A stretch of DNA of 64,000 bases from JALYXS01 sp051003795 (GTDB taxonomy: Bacteria > Acidobacteriota > Terriglobia > Bryobacterales > Bryobacteraceae). Below, one piece after another: positions 18,775-26,667 of this stretch (the stretch's first letter is position 1; each line of letters starts with the position of its first letter). The position numbers were made by a program, and so were the translations under genes. The notes below the pieces were generated by a model. The model did no database searches. It was not told the origin of the DNA and saw nothing but the letters and a program-made list of their open reading frames with translations. The stretch spans positions 1 to 64,000 of the forward strand of contig JBPCKZ010000244.1 of NCBI GenBank assembly GCA_051003795.1, read 5' to 3'.

Positions 18775-19674
18775 TTGCCCGCAATTTCAATGAAGGAGTT
18801 GCTCGAAGCAGGCGTTCACTTCGGGCACCAGACCAAGCGCTGGAATCCGAAAATGAAAGAATACATTTTCGGAGAACGAAACGGCATTTACATCATCGAT
18901 CTGCAGAAAACCCTCAAGCTTTTCAAGGACGCAGCTCGTTTTGTCGGCGAAATGGCCGCCCAGGGCAAAAATGTCCTGTTTGTCGGCACCAAGCGCCAAG
19001 CTCAGGAAGCCATCACCGAGGAAGCCACCCGCTGCCGGATGTTCTACGTGAATTCACGCTGGCTCGGCGGCTTGCTGACGAACATGACCACGGTCCAGAA
19101 GTCGATCAAGCGCCTCAAGGAGCTCGAGGCGATGGCGACCGATGGCGGTTACGCTTCGCGGCCCAAGAAAGAAGTCATCCGCCTGGAGCGCGAGCGCAAG
19201 CATTTGGATTCGAACCTGGCCGGCATCAAGGATATGCCGGGCCTCCCCGACATTGTGTTCGTGATCGACTCGAACAAGGAAGCGATCGCGGTGAAGGAAG
19301 CCCGCCGCCTGGGAATTCCGGTGGTTGCGATCGTGGATACGAATTGCGATCCGGACGAAGTCGATTGGGTGATTCCCGGCAACGACGACGCTCTTCGCGC
19401 CATCCGCCTGTTCACCAGCAAGATCGCCGATTCCGTGATTGAAGGCCGGGCGCTCGCCACCGAGCACGACTTCACCGCCGAAAAGCTGATCACCGACGAG
19501 ACGCCCGAAGGTGAAGGCACCCCCGAGTACACGGCGTACGTCGATCCCAAATACGCCGAGCAAATCATGACCGAGAGCCTGATGGGCGAGGAGCCGGGCG
19601 GAAATCATCGCAAGGGCCCGGCATCGGAAACCGCGGAACCCGTACCCGAGCCGGCGCTCGAATCCGGCATTTAG
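18775..19674 (+). CDS. rpsB: 30S ribosomal protein S2
   Basis: 299 aa. The start PAISMKELLEAGVHFGHQ matches the S2 N-terminus, and the TTG at 18775 sits five bases after AGGAGA, so TTG rather than the internal ATG at 18790 is preferred. Core S2 blocks are present (GTKRQAQEAI, NSRWLGG, DSNKEAIAVKEA, IVDTNCDPD). A C-terminal acidic extension of about 60 residues goes beyond the usual ~240. It is followed by a long inverted repeat and then tsf, pyrH and frr, the standard order. Confidence 0.97.
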   Translation: MPAISMKELLEAGVHFGHQTKRWNPKMKEYIFGERNGIYIIDLQKTLKLFKDAARFVGEMAAQGKNVLFVGTKRQAQEAITEEATRCRMFYVNSRWLGGLLTNMTTVQKSIKRLKELEAMATDGGYASRPKKEVIRLERERKHLDSNLAGIKDMPGLPDIVFVIDSNKEAIAVKEARRLGIPVVAIVDTNCDPDEVDWVIPGNDDALRAIRLFTSKIADSVIEGRALATEHDFTAEKLITDETPEGEGTPEYTAYVDPKYAEQIMTESLMGEEPGGNHRKGPASETAEPVPEPALESGI

Positions 19675-19683
19675 CACGTTAGT

Positions 19684-19763
19684 AAAACCGCTCCCTTAGG
19701 GTCACGGCTCGGTAAGACGTATCCATGCCAAGTACCCAGCCGTGACCGTAAGGGAGCGGTTTT
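19684..19763. repeat. 26-bp inverted repeat between rpsB and tsf
   Basis: The left arm (19684-19709) and right arm (19738-19763) pair over 26 bp with one mismatch around a 28-base loop, beginning and ending with aaaaccgctccctta-type sequence. It is far longer than needed for a terminator and lies inside an operon. An 11-bp piece of the same arm (accgctccctt) recurs at 13650-13660 near ggt. This suggests a dispersed palindromic repeat family; an attenuator between rpsB and tsf is the alternative. Confidence 0.75.
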
Positions 19764-19794
19764 GTCACAAATTCGAATTCAGGGTAAAACAACT

Positions 19795-20400
19795 ATGGCG
19801 GAAATTACCGCACAACTAGTCAAAGAGCTACGCGAGCGCACCGGCGCGGGCATGATGGAGTGCAAGAGCGCCCTGGTCGAAGCCAAGGGCGATCTTGCCG
19901 AAGCGGAAGTCGTATTGCGGAAGCGCGGCATCGCCTCGGCCGGCAAGAAAGCTTCGCGCACGACAAGACAGGGCTTGGTCGCGAGCTACATCCATCACGG
20001 CGGACAGGTCGGCGTGCTGATTGAAGTCAATTGCGAGTCCGATTTCGTGGCGCGCACGCACGATTTCAAGGAACTGGTCCACGATCTCGCGATGCACGTC
20101 GCGGCGGCCGATCCGCAATTCGTCCGCAAGGAAGACGTGGATGAAGCGGCGCTCGCCAAGGAACGCGACATACAGCGCGCCCGCGCCATCGGCGAGGGCA
20201 AACCCGAGAAGGTCGCCGACAAGATTGTCGAGGGCCGGATGGCCAAGTATTTCGAAGAGGTCTGCCTCTACGAGCAGCCGTTCGTCAAGGAGAACACGCT
20301 TTCGGTCGAGCAGGTCATCAAGATGAAGATCGCCAAGCTGGGCGAGAACATCGCCGTGTCCCGATTTGCACGCTATAAAGTCGGCGACGCGAGCGCTTAA
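19795..20400 (+). CDS. tsf: Elongation factor Ts, short form
   Basis: 201 aa. It regenerates EF-Tu-GTP. The UBA-like N-terminus (ITAQLVKELRERTGAGMMECKSAL) and the TDFVAR-type core (CESDFVARTHDF) are clear. The length matches the compact Thermus-type form with one core subdomain instead of the ~280-residue E. coli form. The ATG at 19795 is preferred over an upstream in-frame TTG at 19762, which lies inside the inverted repeat. Confidence 0.96.
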   Translation: MAEITAQLVKELRERTGAGMMECKSALVEAKGDLAEAEVVLRKRGIASAGKKASRTTRQGLVASYIHHGGQVGVLIEVNCESDFVARTHDFKELVHDLAMHVAAADPQFVRKEDVDEAALAKERDIQRARAIGEGKPEKVADKIVEGRMAKYFEEVCLYEQPFVKENTLSVEQVIKMKIAKLGENIAVSRFARYKVGDASA

Positions 20401-20412
20401 GCCGGCCTGCCA

Positions 20413-21120
20413 ATGCCGAAATTCGATCGCATCCTTCTGAAGTTGAGCGGCGAGGCGATGGCCGGGCCCGCGTCTTTCGGAATCGATCCCGATCGCGCGA
20501 AAGGCCTGGCCTCGGAGGTTGCGGCGATAGCGGCCGCGGGCGTCGAAACCGGCATCGTGGTTGGCGGCGGGAATATCTTTCGTGGCATCGCGCTCGCCGC
20601 CAAGAGAATGGACCGGGTCACCGGCGACCACATGGGGATGCTCGCCACCGTCATCAATTCGCTCGCGCTTCAGGACGCGCTCGAACAGATTGGGGTGCAT
20701 ACGCGCGTGATGAGCGCAATTGAAATGCACCAGGTGGCGGAGCCGTATATCCGCCGCCGGGCCATCCGGCATCTGGAGAAGGGCCGCGTCGTGATCTTCG
20801 CCGCCGGAACTTCAAATCCGTATTTCTCAACCGACACGGCAGCCACGCTGCGGGCGCTCGAAATCAAAGCCCAAGTGATCGCCAAAGCCACGAAGGTCGA
20901 CGGCGTCTACGATATGGACCCCATGAAATTCCCGCAAGCGGTGATGTACCCGGAGATCACCTACACCGAAGTCCTCGCGCGATCGCTCGGCGTCATGGAT
21001 TCCACGTCCATCGCGATGTGCCGCGACAACAAGCTCCCGATTATTGTTTTCAATCTCAATACAAACGGAAATATAATGCGTATGTCGATGGGCGAATCCG
21101 TCGGCACCGTAATTCGCTAG
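20413..21120 (+). CDS. pyrH: UMP kinase
   Basis: 235 aa amino-acid-kinase fold enzyme that phosphorylates UMP to UDP. Landmarks are the N-terminal ILLKLSGEAM, GIVVGGGNIFRG, DHMGMLATVINSLAL, and the FSTDTAA segment. It lies 12 bases after tsf and 7 bases before frr, in the conserved rpsB-tsf-pyrH-frr order. Confidence 0.97.
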   Translation: MPKFDRILLKLSGEAMAGPASFGIDPDRAKGLASEVAAIAAAGVETGIVVGGGNIFRGIALAAKRMDRVTGDHMGMLATVINSLALQDALEQIGVHTRVMSAIEMHQVAEPYIRRRAIRHLEKGRVVIFAAGTSNPYFSTDTAATLRALEIKAQVIAKATKVDGVYDMDPMKFPQAVMYPEITYTEVLARSLGVMDSTSIAMCRDNKLPIIVFNLNTNGNIMRMSMGESVGTVIR

Positions 21121-21127
21121 CCTCCCA

Positions 21128-21691
21128 ATGGACACAATTAAAGAAATTGAAGCTCAGGCCAAGACGCGCATGGAAAAAGCCCTGGGCGATTTGCAGCATG
21201 AGATGACAAGCATCCGCACCGGCCGCGCTTCGGTCAGCGTGCTCGACCATATCCGCGTGGATTATTACGGCACGCCAACGCCGCTCAACCAGCTCGCGAA
21301 CTTGCATGTTCCCGAGCCGAGCCTGATCACCGTCCAGCCGTGGGACGTTTCCCAGATTTCCGCGATCGAGAAGGCCATCCGCAGTTCGGACCTGGGCTTC
21401 AATCCCGCGAACGACGGAAAGCTCATCCGGCTCCCCGTTCCCCCGCTCACGCAGGAGCGCCGCAAGGAATTGGTAAAGCGTCTTCACGGCGTCGCCGAGG
21501 ACCACCGCGTGGCCGTCCGCAATATCCGTCGCGATTGCAATGAGCATGTGAAGAAACTGCTCAAAGACAAGACCATTGCCGAAGACGATGAACGCGCCGC
21601 GCTCGCCGAGATCCAGAAGCTTACCGATACCTACATGGGCAAGCTCGATGCGGCGGTGAAGACCAAAGAAACCGAAATTATGGCGATTTGA
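21128..21691 (+). CDS. frr: Ribosome recycling factor
   Basis: 187 aa, normal length. RRF splits post-termination ribosomes with EF-G. Clear features are the helical N-terminus with IRTGRAS, the DYYGTPTPLNQLAN segment, and the QEIQKLTD-like C-terminus. It is the last gene of the rpsB operon and converges on a patch of gene relics. Confidence 0.97.
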   Translation: MDTIKEIEAQAKTRMEKALGDLQHEMTSIRTGRASVSVLDHIRVDYYGTPTPLNQLANLHVPEPSLITVQPWDVSQISAIEKAIRSSDLGFNPANDGKLIRLPVPPLTQERRKELVKRLHGVAEDHRVAVRNIRRDCNEHVKKLLKDKTIAEDDERAALAEIQKLTDTYMGKLDAAVKTKETEIMAI

Positions 21692-21694
21692 CAG

Positions 21695-21760
21695 TGCCGT
21701 CCGGCAGCTTCAGATATTCGTACCAGCTATCGTCGATAACGTGCTTGGTCCACTTGCCGC
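21695..21760 (-). pseudogene. Relic copy of the FG-GAP gene with an internal deletion
   Basis: These 66 bases are identical by eye to two separate parts of the FG-GAP gene 5 kb away: 26819-26850 and 26975-27013. The join removes 129 bases (43 codons) at the 5-bp repeat accag present at both ends. Read on the minus strand, the fragment keeps the frame (KWTKHVIDDSW then YEYLKLPDG). No start codon or flanking domain is present, so it is not a gene. Confidence 0.85.
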
Positions 21761-21849
21761 TAGACGTGGTAGGGTGACTCGCAGCCGCTCCGAGTAGAGG
21801 ACCACGTCGAGATTCATGTCGCGGAGCGCACCAAGGGCGCCGAGTGGAC

Positions 21850-21960
21850 TTAATTGTAGACGCCGTTGTGCCAGTGCTGCGCGCCCGACAGGATCATTGC
21901 GCGCGGGGAGCACACCCCGGAGGGCGTGTAGGTCCCGAACAGTTTCCGGCCCGCACCCCC
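21850..21960 (-). pseudogene. Relic of a sulfatase active-site region
   Basis: On the minus strand the frame reads KLFGTYTPSGVCSPRAMIL, then SGAQHWHNGVYN and a stop. This resembles the type I sulfatase signature C-x-P-x-R followed by the TG-x-x-x-x-x-NG region, with the residue between Pro and Arg apparently lost. Nothing sulfatase-like lies on either side. The match is from memory of the motif, not a search. Confidence 0.55.
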
Positions 21961-21973
21961 AACGGAGGTTACC

Positions 21974-22047
21974 CCGCGTCGACATTATTCGAGATGAACA
22001 AGCTGTTCCGCGGCATTCCCCCGTTTTGATCAATCACGGCAGGCGCG
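21974..22047 (-). pseudogene. Relic copy of the C-terminus of the adjacent beta-helix gene
   Basis: The minus strand reads AVIDQNGGMPRNSLFISNN then VDAG and a stop. The intact gene at 22259-23506 reads AVIDQNGRMPGNSSFVANN, twelve more residues, then VDAGVANT. So this is a diverged copy with a 36-base in-frame deletion and a 1-base loss that creates a stop. Confidence 0.8.
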
Positions 22048-22050
22048 CCC

Positions 22051-22206
22051 TTAGGGGAGTTGGTCGAGCTCGTCAGCAGTTAGATTCAGCGCTTTTCCTA
22101 CCACGGGACCGTGGTGTTGCGCCCTGTCCCGGAGCTTACTAGCCAAAAGCACGAGCGTCTTGTGGATCTGTTTTGCTATTTCTGCCCGGATTTCGTCGTC
22201 AGTCAT
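22051..22206 (-). CDS. Small hypothetical protein, 51 aa
   Basis: An ATG at 22206 is preceded by a strong AAGGAGAG site about 8 bases upstream and opens a 51-codon frame ending in TAA at 22051. The product is polar and probably helical (MTDDEIRAEIAKQIHK at the start, TADELDQLP at the end), with no signal peptide, cysteine or known motif. It lies 52 bases downstream of the beta-helix gene on the same strand and directly before that gene's relic copy. The ribosome-binding site is the main support. I do not recognise a family. Confidence 0.5.
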   Translation of the reverse strand: MTDDEIRAEIAKQIHKTLVLLASKLRDRAQHHGPVVGKALNLTADELDQLP

Positions 22207-22258
22207 AAGCTCTTTCTCTCCTTTTAGAACGCGTTTTTTCGGTTCGAATGCCTAACCC

Positions 22259-23506
22259 TCACGGCGTTGGAATGAGCACCGTACCGCTGCCGTGATCCTC
22301 AACCGTGGCTTGGCGTCCAATAACGAACGTGTTGGCTACCCCCGCGTCGACAAAGATGTCGGCAAGCGACGATTGAAAACCATCCAGATTGTTCGCGACG
22401 AACGAGCTGTTCCCCGGCATTCTTCCGTTTTGATCGATCACAGCCAGCGCGGCTCTGGCGCGGCCTCGAATCCTGTTGCTTAGTACCGAGTTGCCCTGAG
22501 CGAAGCCCTTGATTTCGATTGCTGCGCTATTAGGGCCGAACGCGGTGCCCTCCGACGCCGACATGGTGACATCGTTGTCCACGACAATGGCGCTCGCCTC
22601 GGGCGTCGACGGCGATGGCTGGCCAAATACATCGATGCCTACGGATGCCAGGTCCGTCCAACCGCAATCTATCGAATTATGCGCAATTAGGTACGAACCG
22701 GAACCCACCACACGAATCGCATCCGCCGCCCCAAACGTCACGCCGCCCGTCACAATCACGTTCCGCTCCGCATGAGCCCGCCCACCGATGACGCGAAGAT
22801 TGATCGCGGGCTCAGTGACGTTCCGGATATTGTTCCCGGAAACGTATACTTCCACCTCCTTGTCCGGGGATCTCCCGACGGCGAACATGACAACACCCAA
22901 AGTCTGGGTGCCAGGCATCCCGCCCACGTCGATGTCGTTGTCGAGGATTGACAGCGTTCCGGAGAAATTCTCAGGTTTTCCCGGGAAGGTTGCGTTAGGC
23001 GGGTGCGGGTTAGCGCCGACAAAAATGGCGCCGGAGACAGGGTTGGCCTGCCCTCCCTCTGTCCCAAACTCGGCAGTTGCCTCTATGCTCTCGATCCGGC
23101 AGCCGGTGACCGCCAGGCCGCCGACCGCATATACCCAGATCGCGCCCGCCCTCGGGCGAACGAAGCGCAATCCCTGAATCGTGACGTGGGCGTCCACAGC
23201 GTCGACGAGGAATGGCCTTTCTCCGCCCTCCATGGTCGGCATGTCGCCGTTCTCATCGCGGCTGCCTGAGATCACAACGTTCTTCGATACCGTGACCATC
23301 CGGCTGTAAATCGCCCCGGCGGGCGCGGTCGGGGGCCGGTCGAAAGAGAAATGTCCCCTCAAGACGACACGTCCACCTTGATCGACGGCTGCTTGAACCG
23401 CCGGAACATCGAGATTGGGATCGCCTCTACCAACCACCACAATGGGCCGCGCCGCTACCGTCCCCGCAAAAGCCGCGATCAGCGAAATCAATCCCAGGTG
23501 TTTCAT
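22259..23506 (-). CDS. Secreted right-handed beta-helix (pectate-lyase-like) protein
   Basis: 415 aa with a clear signal peptide (MKHLGLISLIAAFAGTVAAR). The body has repeated short turns of the parallel beta-helix type, such as VTIQGLRFVRP, LAVTGCRIESI, VYVSGNNIRNV and YLIAHNSIDCG, spaced by about 20-30 residues. The start has AAGGAGACAT eight bases upstream. No catalytic residues of a specific lyase can be assigned. Its leader and signal-peptide DNA closely match those of the next gene upstream (23535-24086), and a relic of its 3' end lies at 21974-22047. Confidence 0.75.
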   Translation of the reverse strand: MKHLGLISLIAAFAGTVAARPIVVVGRGDPNLDVPAVQAAVDQGGRVVLRGHFSFDRPPTAPAGAIYSRMVTVSKNVVISGSRDENGDMPTMEGGERPFLVDAVDAHVTIQGLRFVRPRAGAIWVYAVGGLAVTGCRIESIEATAEFGTEGGQANPVSGAIFVGANPHPPNATFPGKPENFSGTLSILDNDIDVGGMPGTQTLGVVMFAVGRSPDKEVEVYVSGNNIRNVTEPAINLRVIGGRAHAERNVIVTGGVTFGAADAIRVVGSGSYLIAHNSIDCGWTDLASVGIDVFGQPSPSTPEASAIVVDNDVTMSASEGTAFGPNSAAIEIKGFAQGNSVLSNRIRGRARAALAVIDQNGRMPGNSSFVANNLDGFQSSLADIFVDAGVANTFVIGRQATVEDHGSGTVLIPTP

Positions 23507-23534
23507 GTTTATGTCTCCTTCGAACTTTTTCGAT

Positions 23535-24086
23535 CTATTGACCTTCGCAGGTCACCCGGCTATTCCAATCCACGAAGGCGCCGTTAGGGTTATCCCGCCA
23601 AGCCCATACGTGCAACTCGAAGTGGGCGGGCAGGCCGTACCGGTTCGGGCTGCTAACCAATAGGAACGCTTGGCCCTCGAGCACCGGCGGACTATTGTGA
23701 TGTGCCAGCCAGGTGGCGGAGTCCACGATGAACTCGACGCCCACCAGTTGCAAACGTCCCTCGGACGCCTCGTATATCAGCGCTTCCGGCCGCGAGGCAT
23801 CGATTTCCCCGTCGGCCACCAGAGCGCCGTTGACGTAGTGCTGGCCCATGGCCCCGTGATCCGGACCGCTGACACAGCCGAGGAACGGCTGATAGCTGGC
23901 GGCAGTGGCGTTGTTGACGTCGATGAACTGCCGCGTGGAGTCGCGAACCAGTTGGACGAGTTTGGCCGGGACGGCATTCTCGTGAACGGCATGCGCTTGC
24001 TCGGAGTCCTTGGTCGCAGTACCACCCGCCGCGAAAAGGGGTGCGGCCGCGTTCAGCGAAATCAATCCTCGTTTTAGGTTTTTCAT
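23535..24086 (-). CDS. Secreted protein of unknown function
   Basis: 183 aa from the ATG at 24086, with AAGGAGACAT upstream and an N-terminal hydrophobic export signal. The mature part has strongly patterned motifs: QFIDVNNATAASY, FLGCVSGPDHGAMGQHYVN, PEALIYE, LVGVEFIV, and a C-terminal HVWAWRDNPNGAFVDWNSRV. I recall similar unnamed proteins in soil bacteria, with the His and Trp clusters conserved, but know no function. The first 23 bases of the hydrophobic signal region match those of the beta-helix gene with one difference. Confidence 0.8.
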   Translation of the reverse strand: MKNLKRGLISLNAAAPLFAAGGTATKDSEQAHAVHENAVPAKLVQLVRDSTRQFIDVNNATAASYQPFLGCVSGPDHGAMGQHYVNGALVADGEIDASRPEALIYEASEGRLQLVGVEFIVDSATWLAHHNSPPVLEGQAFLLVSSPNRYGLPAHFELHVWAWRDNPNGAFVDWNSRVTCEGQ

Positions 24087-24309
24087 TTTGATGTCTCCTT
24101 GTGTCGCCCGTGGAAAGTTAACAGAGCGGGTGGGCGCAGACACAAGGTAAGCCAGCATTGGCGAGCGGAACAATGCCAGTCGTCACTGTTTGCCGTCTCA
24201 TTCTTGTCCAGAGATTAATTACTGAAAATGCACGGGTTAAAAAACCACATCTCCCCGCAATCGGCTTCGGTAGGGCTGTGGTAGGCTTACTCAATCGGAA
24301 TTCGCGCCG
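24087..24309. other. Divergent intergenic region
   Basis: 223 bases between the divergent secreted-protein gene and the wHTH regulator. It contains the AAGGAGACAT site of the former and several A/T-rich stretches (taattactgaaaatg near 24217) that could hold promoters, but no convincing -35/-10 pair. No ORF of note. Confidence 0.4.
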
Positions 24310-26192
24310 ATGCCAACCCAGGATTCTGAGCGGATCGTCCGCTTCTCCGCCTTCGAACTGGATCTTCAAGCCGGAGAGTTGCGCCGTTCAGGAGTCCGCT
24401 TACCGGTCCAGGGGCGTCCCTTGCAGGTGCTGACTATCCTTCTCAGGACTCCCGGTCAGCTTGTCACCGGCGAGCAAATGCGGGGAGAACTCTGGCCGGC
24501 CGATACCTTCGTCGACTTCGAACACGGGGTTAGAAATGCCGTTGCCCGGCTTCGCGCCGTTCTAGGCGATAACGCCGAGAGGCCACGCTTCGTAGAAACT
24601 CTCCCGCGTCGGGGATACCGCTTTATTGGGGCCGTGGCCGCCGTGGCCGCCGCCGCGCAGCCTGTCCCGGTCACGCAAGCCGTCCAGCCAGCGCCACCCG
24701 GAAATCGCTGGCGGATTGCGCTGGTTGCTTTCCTTTGCCTCGGCGCCCTGGCGGGAGCGGCCACTTGGATTTACGATCGTTTTCGTGGGAATCCTGCCGG
24801 TGTTCAGATCGAGTCTCTCGCGGTTTTACCGCTGGAGAATCTGTCGGGCGACCCGGCACAGGATTATTTCGCCGACGGGATCACCGATGAGTTGATCACT
24901 ACGTTGGCAAAAATCGATTCGGTGAAGGTGATTTCCCGCACGTCGTTGATGCAGTACAAAGGCGTGCATACCAAGCCCCTGCCGCAAATTGCCCGCGAAC
25001 TTGGCGTCGACGCCGTCGTCGAGGGAACCCTGTCGCGCACCGGCGACCGGGTACGAGTCACGGCGCAACTCATCGAGGCAAGTACGGATCGGCATATCTG
25101 GGCCGATCGTTACGACCGCAGTGCGCGCGATATTCGGCTTCTGGAAAATGAGATTGCCAGGGCGATCGCGGAGCAACTGCGAGGCAAGCTCAATCCCCAG
25201 GAACAGCGCCGTCTCAGCGGCAATCCGATTGACCCTGCCGCGCACGAGGCCTATCTCCAAGGCCGATACCTCTGGAATCGGCGCACTCCGCCAGCGCTGA
25301 AAGAGGCAATTCGATACTTCACCCAGGCAATCGAAAAAGAACCCCGGTACGCGGAAGCGTATGCCGGGCGTGCCCAAGCTTACATCGTGCTCGGTAGCGG
25401 GGGGATGGAGGCGATCCCTCCTCAAGAGGCTCTGTCAAAAGCGAGGCCTGATGCGGAGAAGGCCGTGCAGTTGGATGGAACCAGTTCGGAGGCTCACTCC
25501 GCGCGTGCAGCGATCCGGTTCATTACGAATGGGATTGGCGTGGCTCGGAGACAGAATCTCGGCGCGCCATCGAGTTGAGCCCCAGTAACGCAACCGCGCA
25601 GTATTGGTATGGGCAGTCTCTGTGTAACCTGGAGCGTTTCGAGGAATGTCTTGCCGAGACCGCTCGCGCGCATTCACTCGATCCCGCCTACCTGAACGCT
25701 GGGGTGGACGTGGGACACAGGCTGTATGAGGCGCGGCGGTATGCCGAGGCCATCGCACCGATACGGAAGGTGCTCGAATTCAATCCGGATTACGCTGTTG
25801 GTCATCTCTGTCTTGGTCAGGTTTACGAAGCAAATCGGATGTATCCGGAAGTCATATCGGAATTGCTGAAATCAGTCGAGTTGTCCGGCGGCGCCCCCAT
25901 GGACGTCGCCGCTTTAGGCCATGCCTACGCGGTTTCCGGCCATAGAGCCGAGGCGCGCAAGGCACTCCAGAAGCTTGAGGAACTCGCAACGAGGCGCTAC
26001 GTATCGAATTTTCCGCGGGCTCTGATCTACGCCGGACTCGGGGAAAACGATCGGGCGCTGGAATTGTTGGAACGGGCGTTTCAGGAGCGCTCCTCGGGGA
26101 TGGTGAAACTCAAGGTCGATCCTCGGCTCGACCCATTGCGTGGGGACGCGCGTTTCACCGCTCTGGTGCGCCGCGTGGGTCTTACGCCATAG
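24310..26192 (+). pseudogene. CadC-type winged-helix regulator with TolB-like and TPR domains, broken by a frameshift
   Basis: Two frames together encode one familiar protein. Frame one (24310-25578) has an OmpR-type winged helix (residues ~8-105, ending LPRRGYRFIG), a membrane helix (~135-160) and a TolB/FlgO-like domain (LAVLPLENLSGDPAQDYFADGITDEL), then the first TPRs. At about 25500-25525 the frame is lost; the other frame continues with HYEWDWRGSE and RRAIELSPSNATAQYWYG, more TPRs, to 26192. One missing base would explain it. It may be a true pseudogene, a sequencing error, or two proteins, with a TTG at 25575 starting the second. Confidence 0.85.
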
Positions 26193-26217
26193 GCTGGACG
26201 GCAGTGTGAATCGAATC

Positions 26218-26667
26218 TCAGCTATTTTCCGCAAGCGCCACCCCATGCCGGTACGCGAACGTCTTCTCCAGCTTTCTTTTCACGAACCCGCCACCTAAAA
26301 CCCGCCCGACCGCTCCGAACGGCAACTCGTACTCAACATGATCCAGCAGAAAGCAGGCATCCGGCCCATCCGGCTCAATCACGTGCGTGTGTTCCCAAAA
26401 CTTGAACGGGCCTTCCTCCTGAAAATCGGTGAATTGCCGTTCCGCTACGTAGTTCTTATGCCGCGCGACCCAGCGTAGCCGAAACGGACCGTAGCCCATC
26501 GCCAGCACCACGCGCGCGCCGTCGCGAATGCCGCCGGTGTGCTCCACAACCTCGACCGGATCGCCTGGCGGGATTAGTTTCCGAAGAGCTTCCGGGCGCT
26601 CATGCCACGCGAACACCCGTTCGGCCGGAGCCGGAATGCGCGTGCGGTATTCGAAAACCTCTTTCAC
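26218..26667 (-). CDS. SRPBCC-family (START/Bet v1-like) protein
   Basis: 149 aa. The N-terminus FEYRTRIPAPAERVFAWHERPEALRKLIPP and the HVEYELPFGAVG segment fit the SRPBCC lipid- or cofactor-binding fold, of the type often labelled cell-division inhibitor or cyclase/dehydrase-like. There is no signal peptide. The start is a GTG that overlaps the FG-GAP stop by four bases (GTGA). The ligand is unknown. Confidence 0.85.
   Translation of the reverse strand: MKEVFEYRTRIPAPAERVFAWHERPEALRKLIPPGDPVEVVEHTGGIRDGARVVLAMGYGPFRLRWVARHKNYVAERQFTDFQEEGPFKFWEHTHVIEPDGPDACFLLDHVEYELPFGAVGRVLGGGFVKRKLEKTFAYRHGVALAENS

Noticed and set aside
19684..19763. Intrinsic terminator between rpsB and tsf
   Set aside because: The stem is too long, the loop is 28 bases, and it lies inside a normally continuous operon; a short T-run follows but tsf begins soon after.
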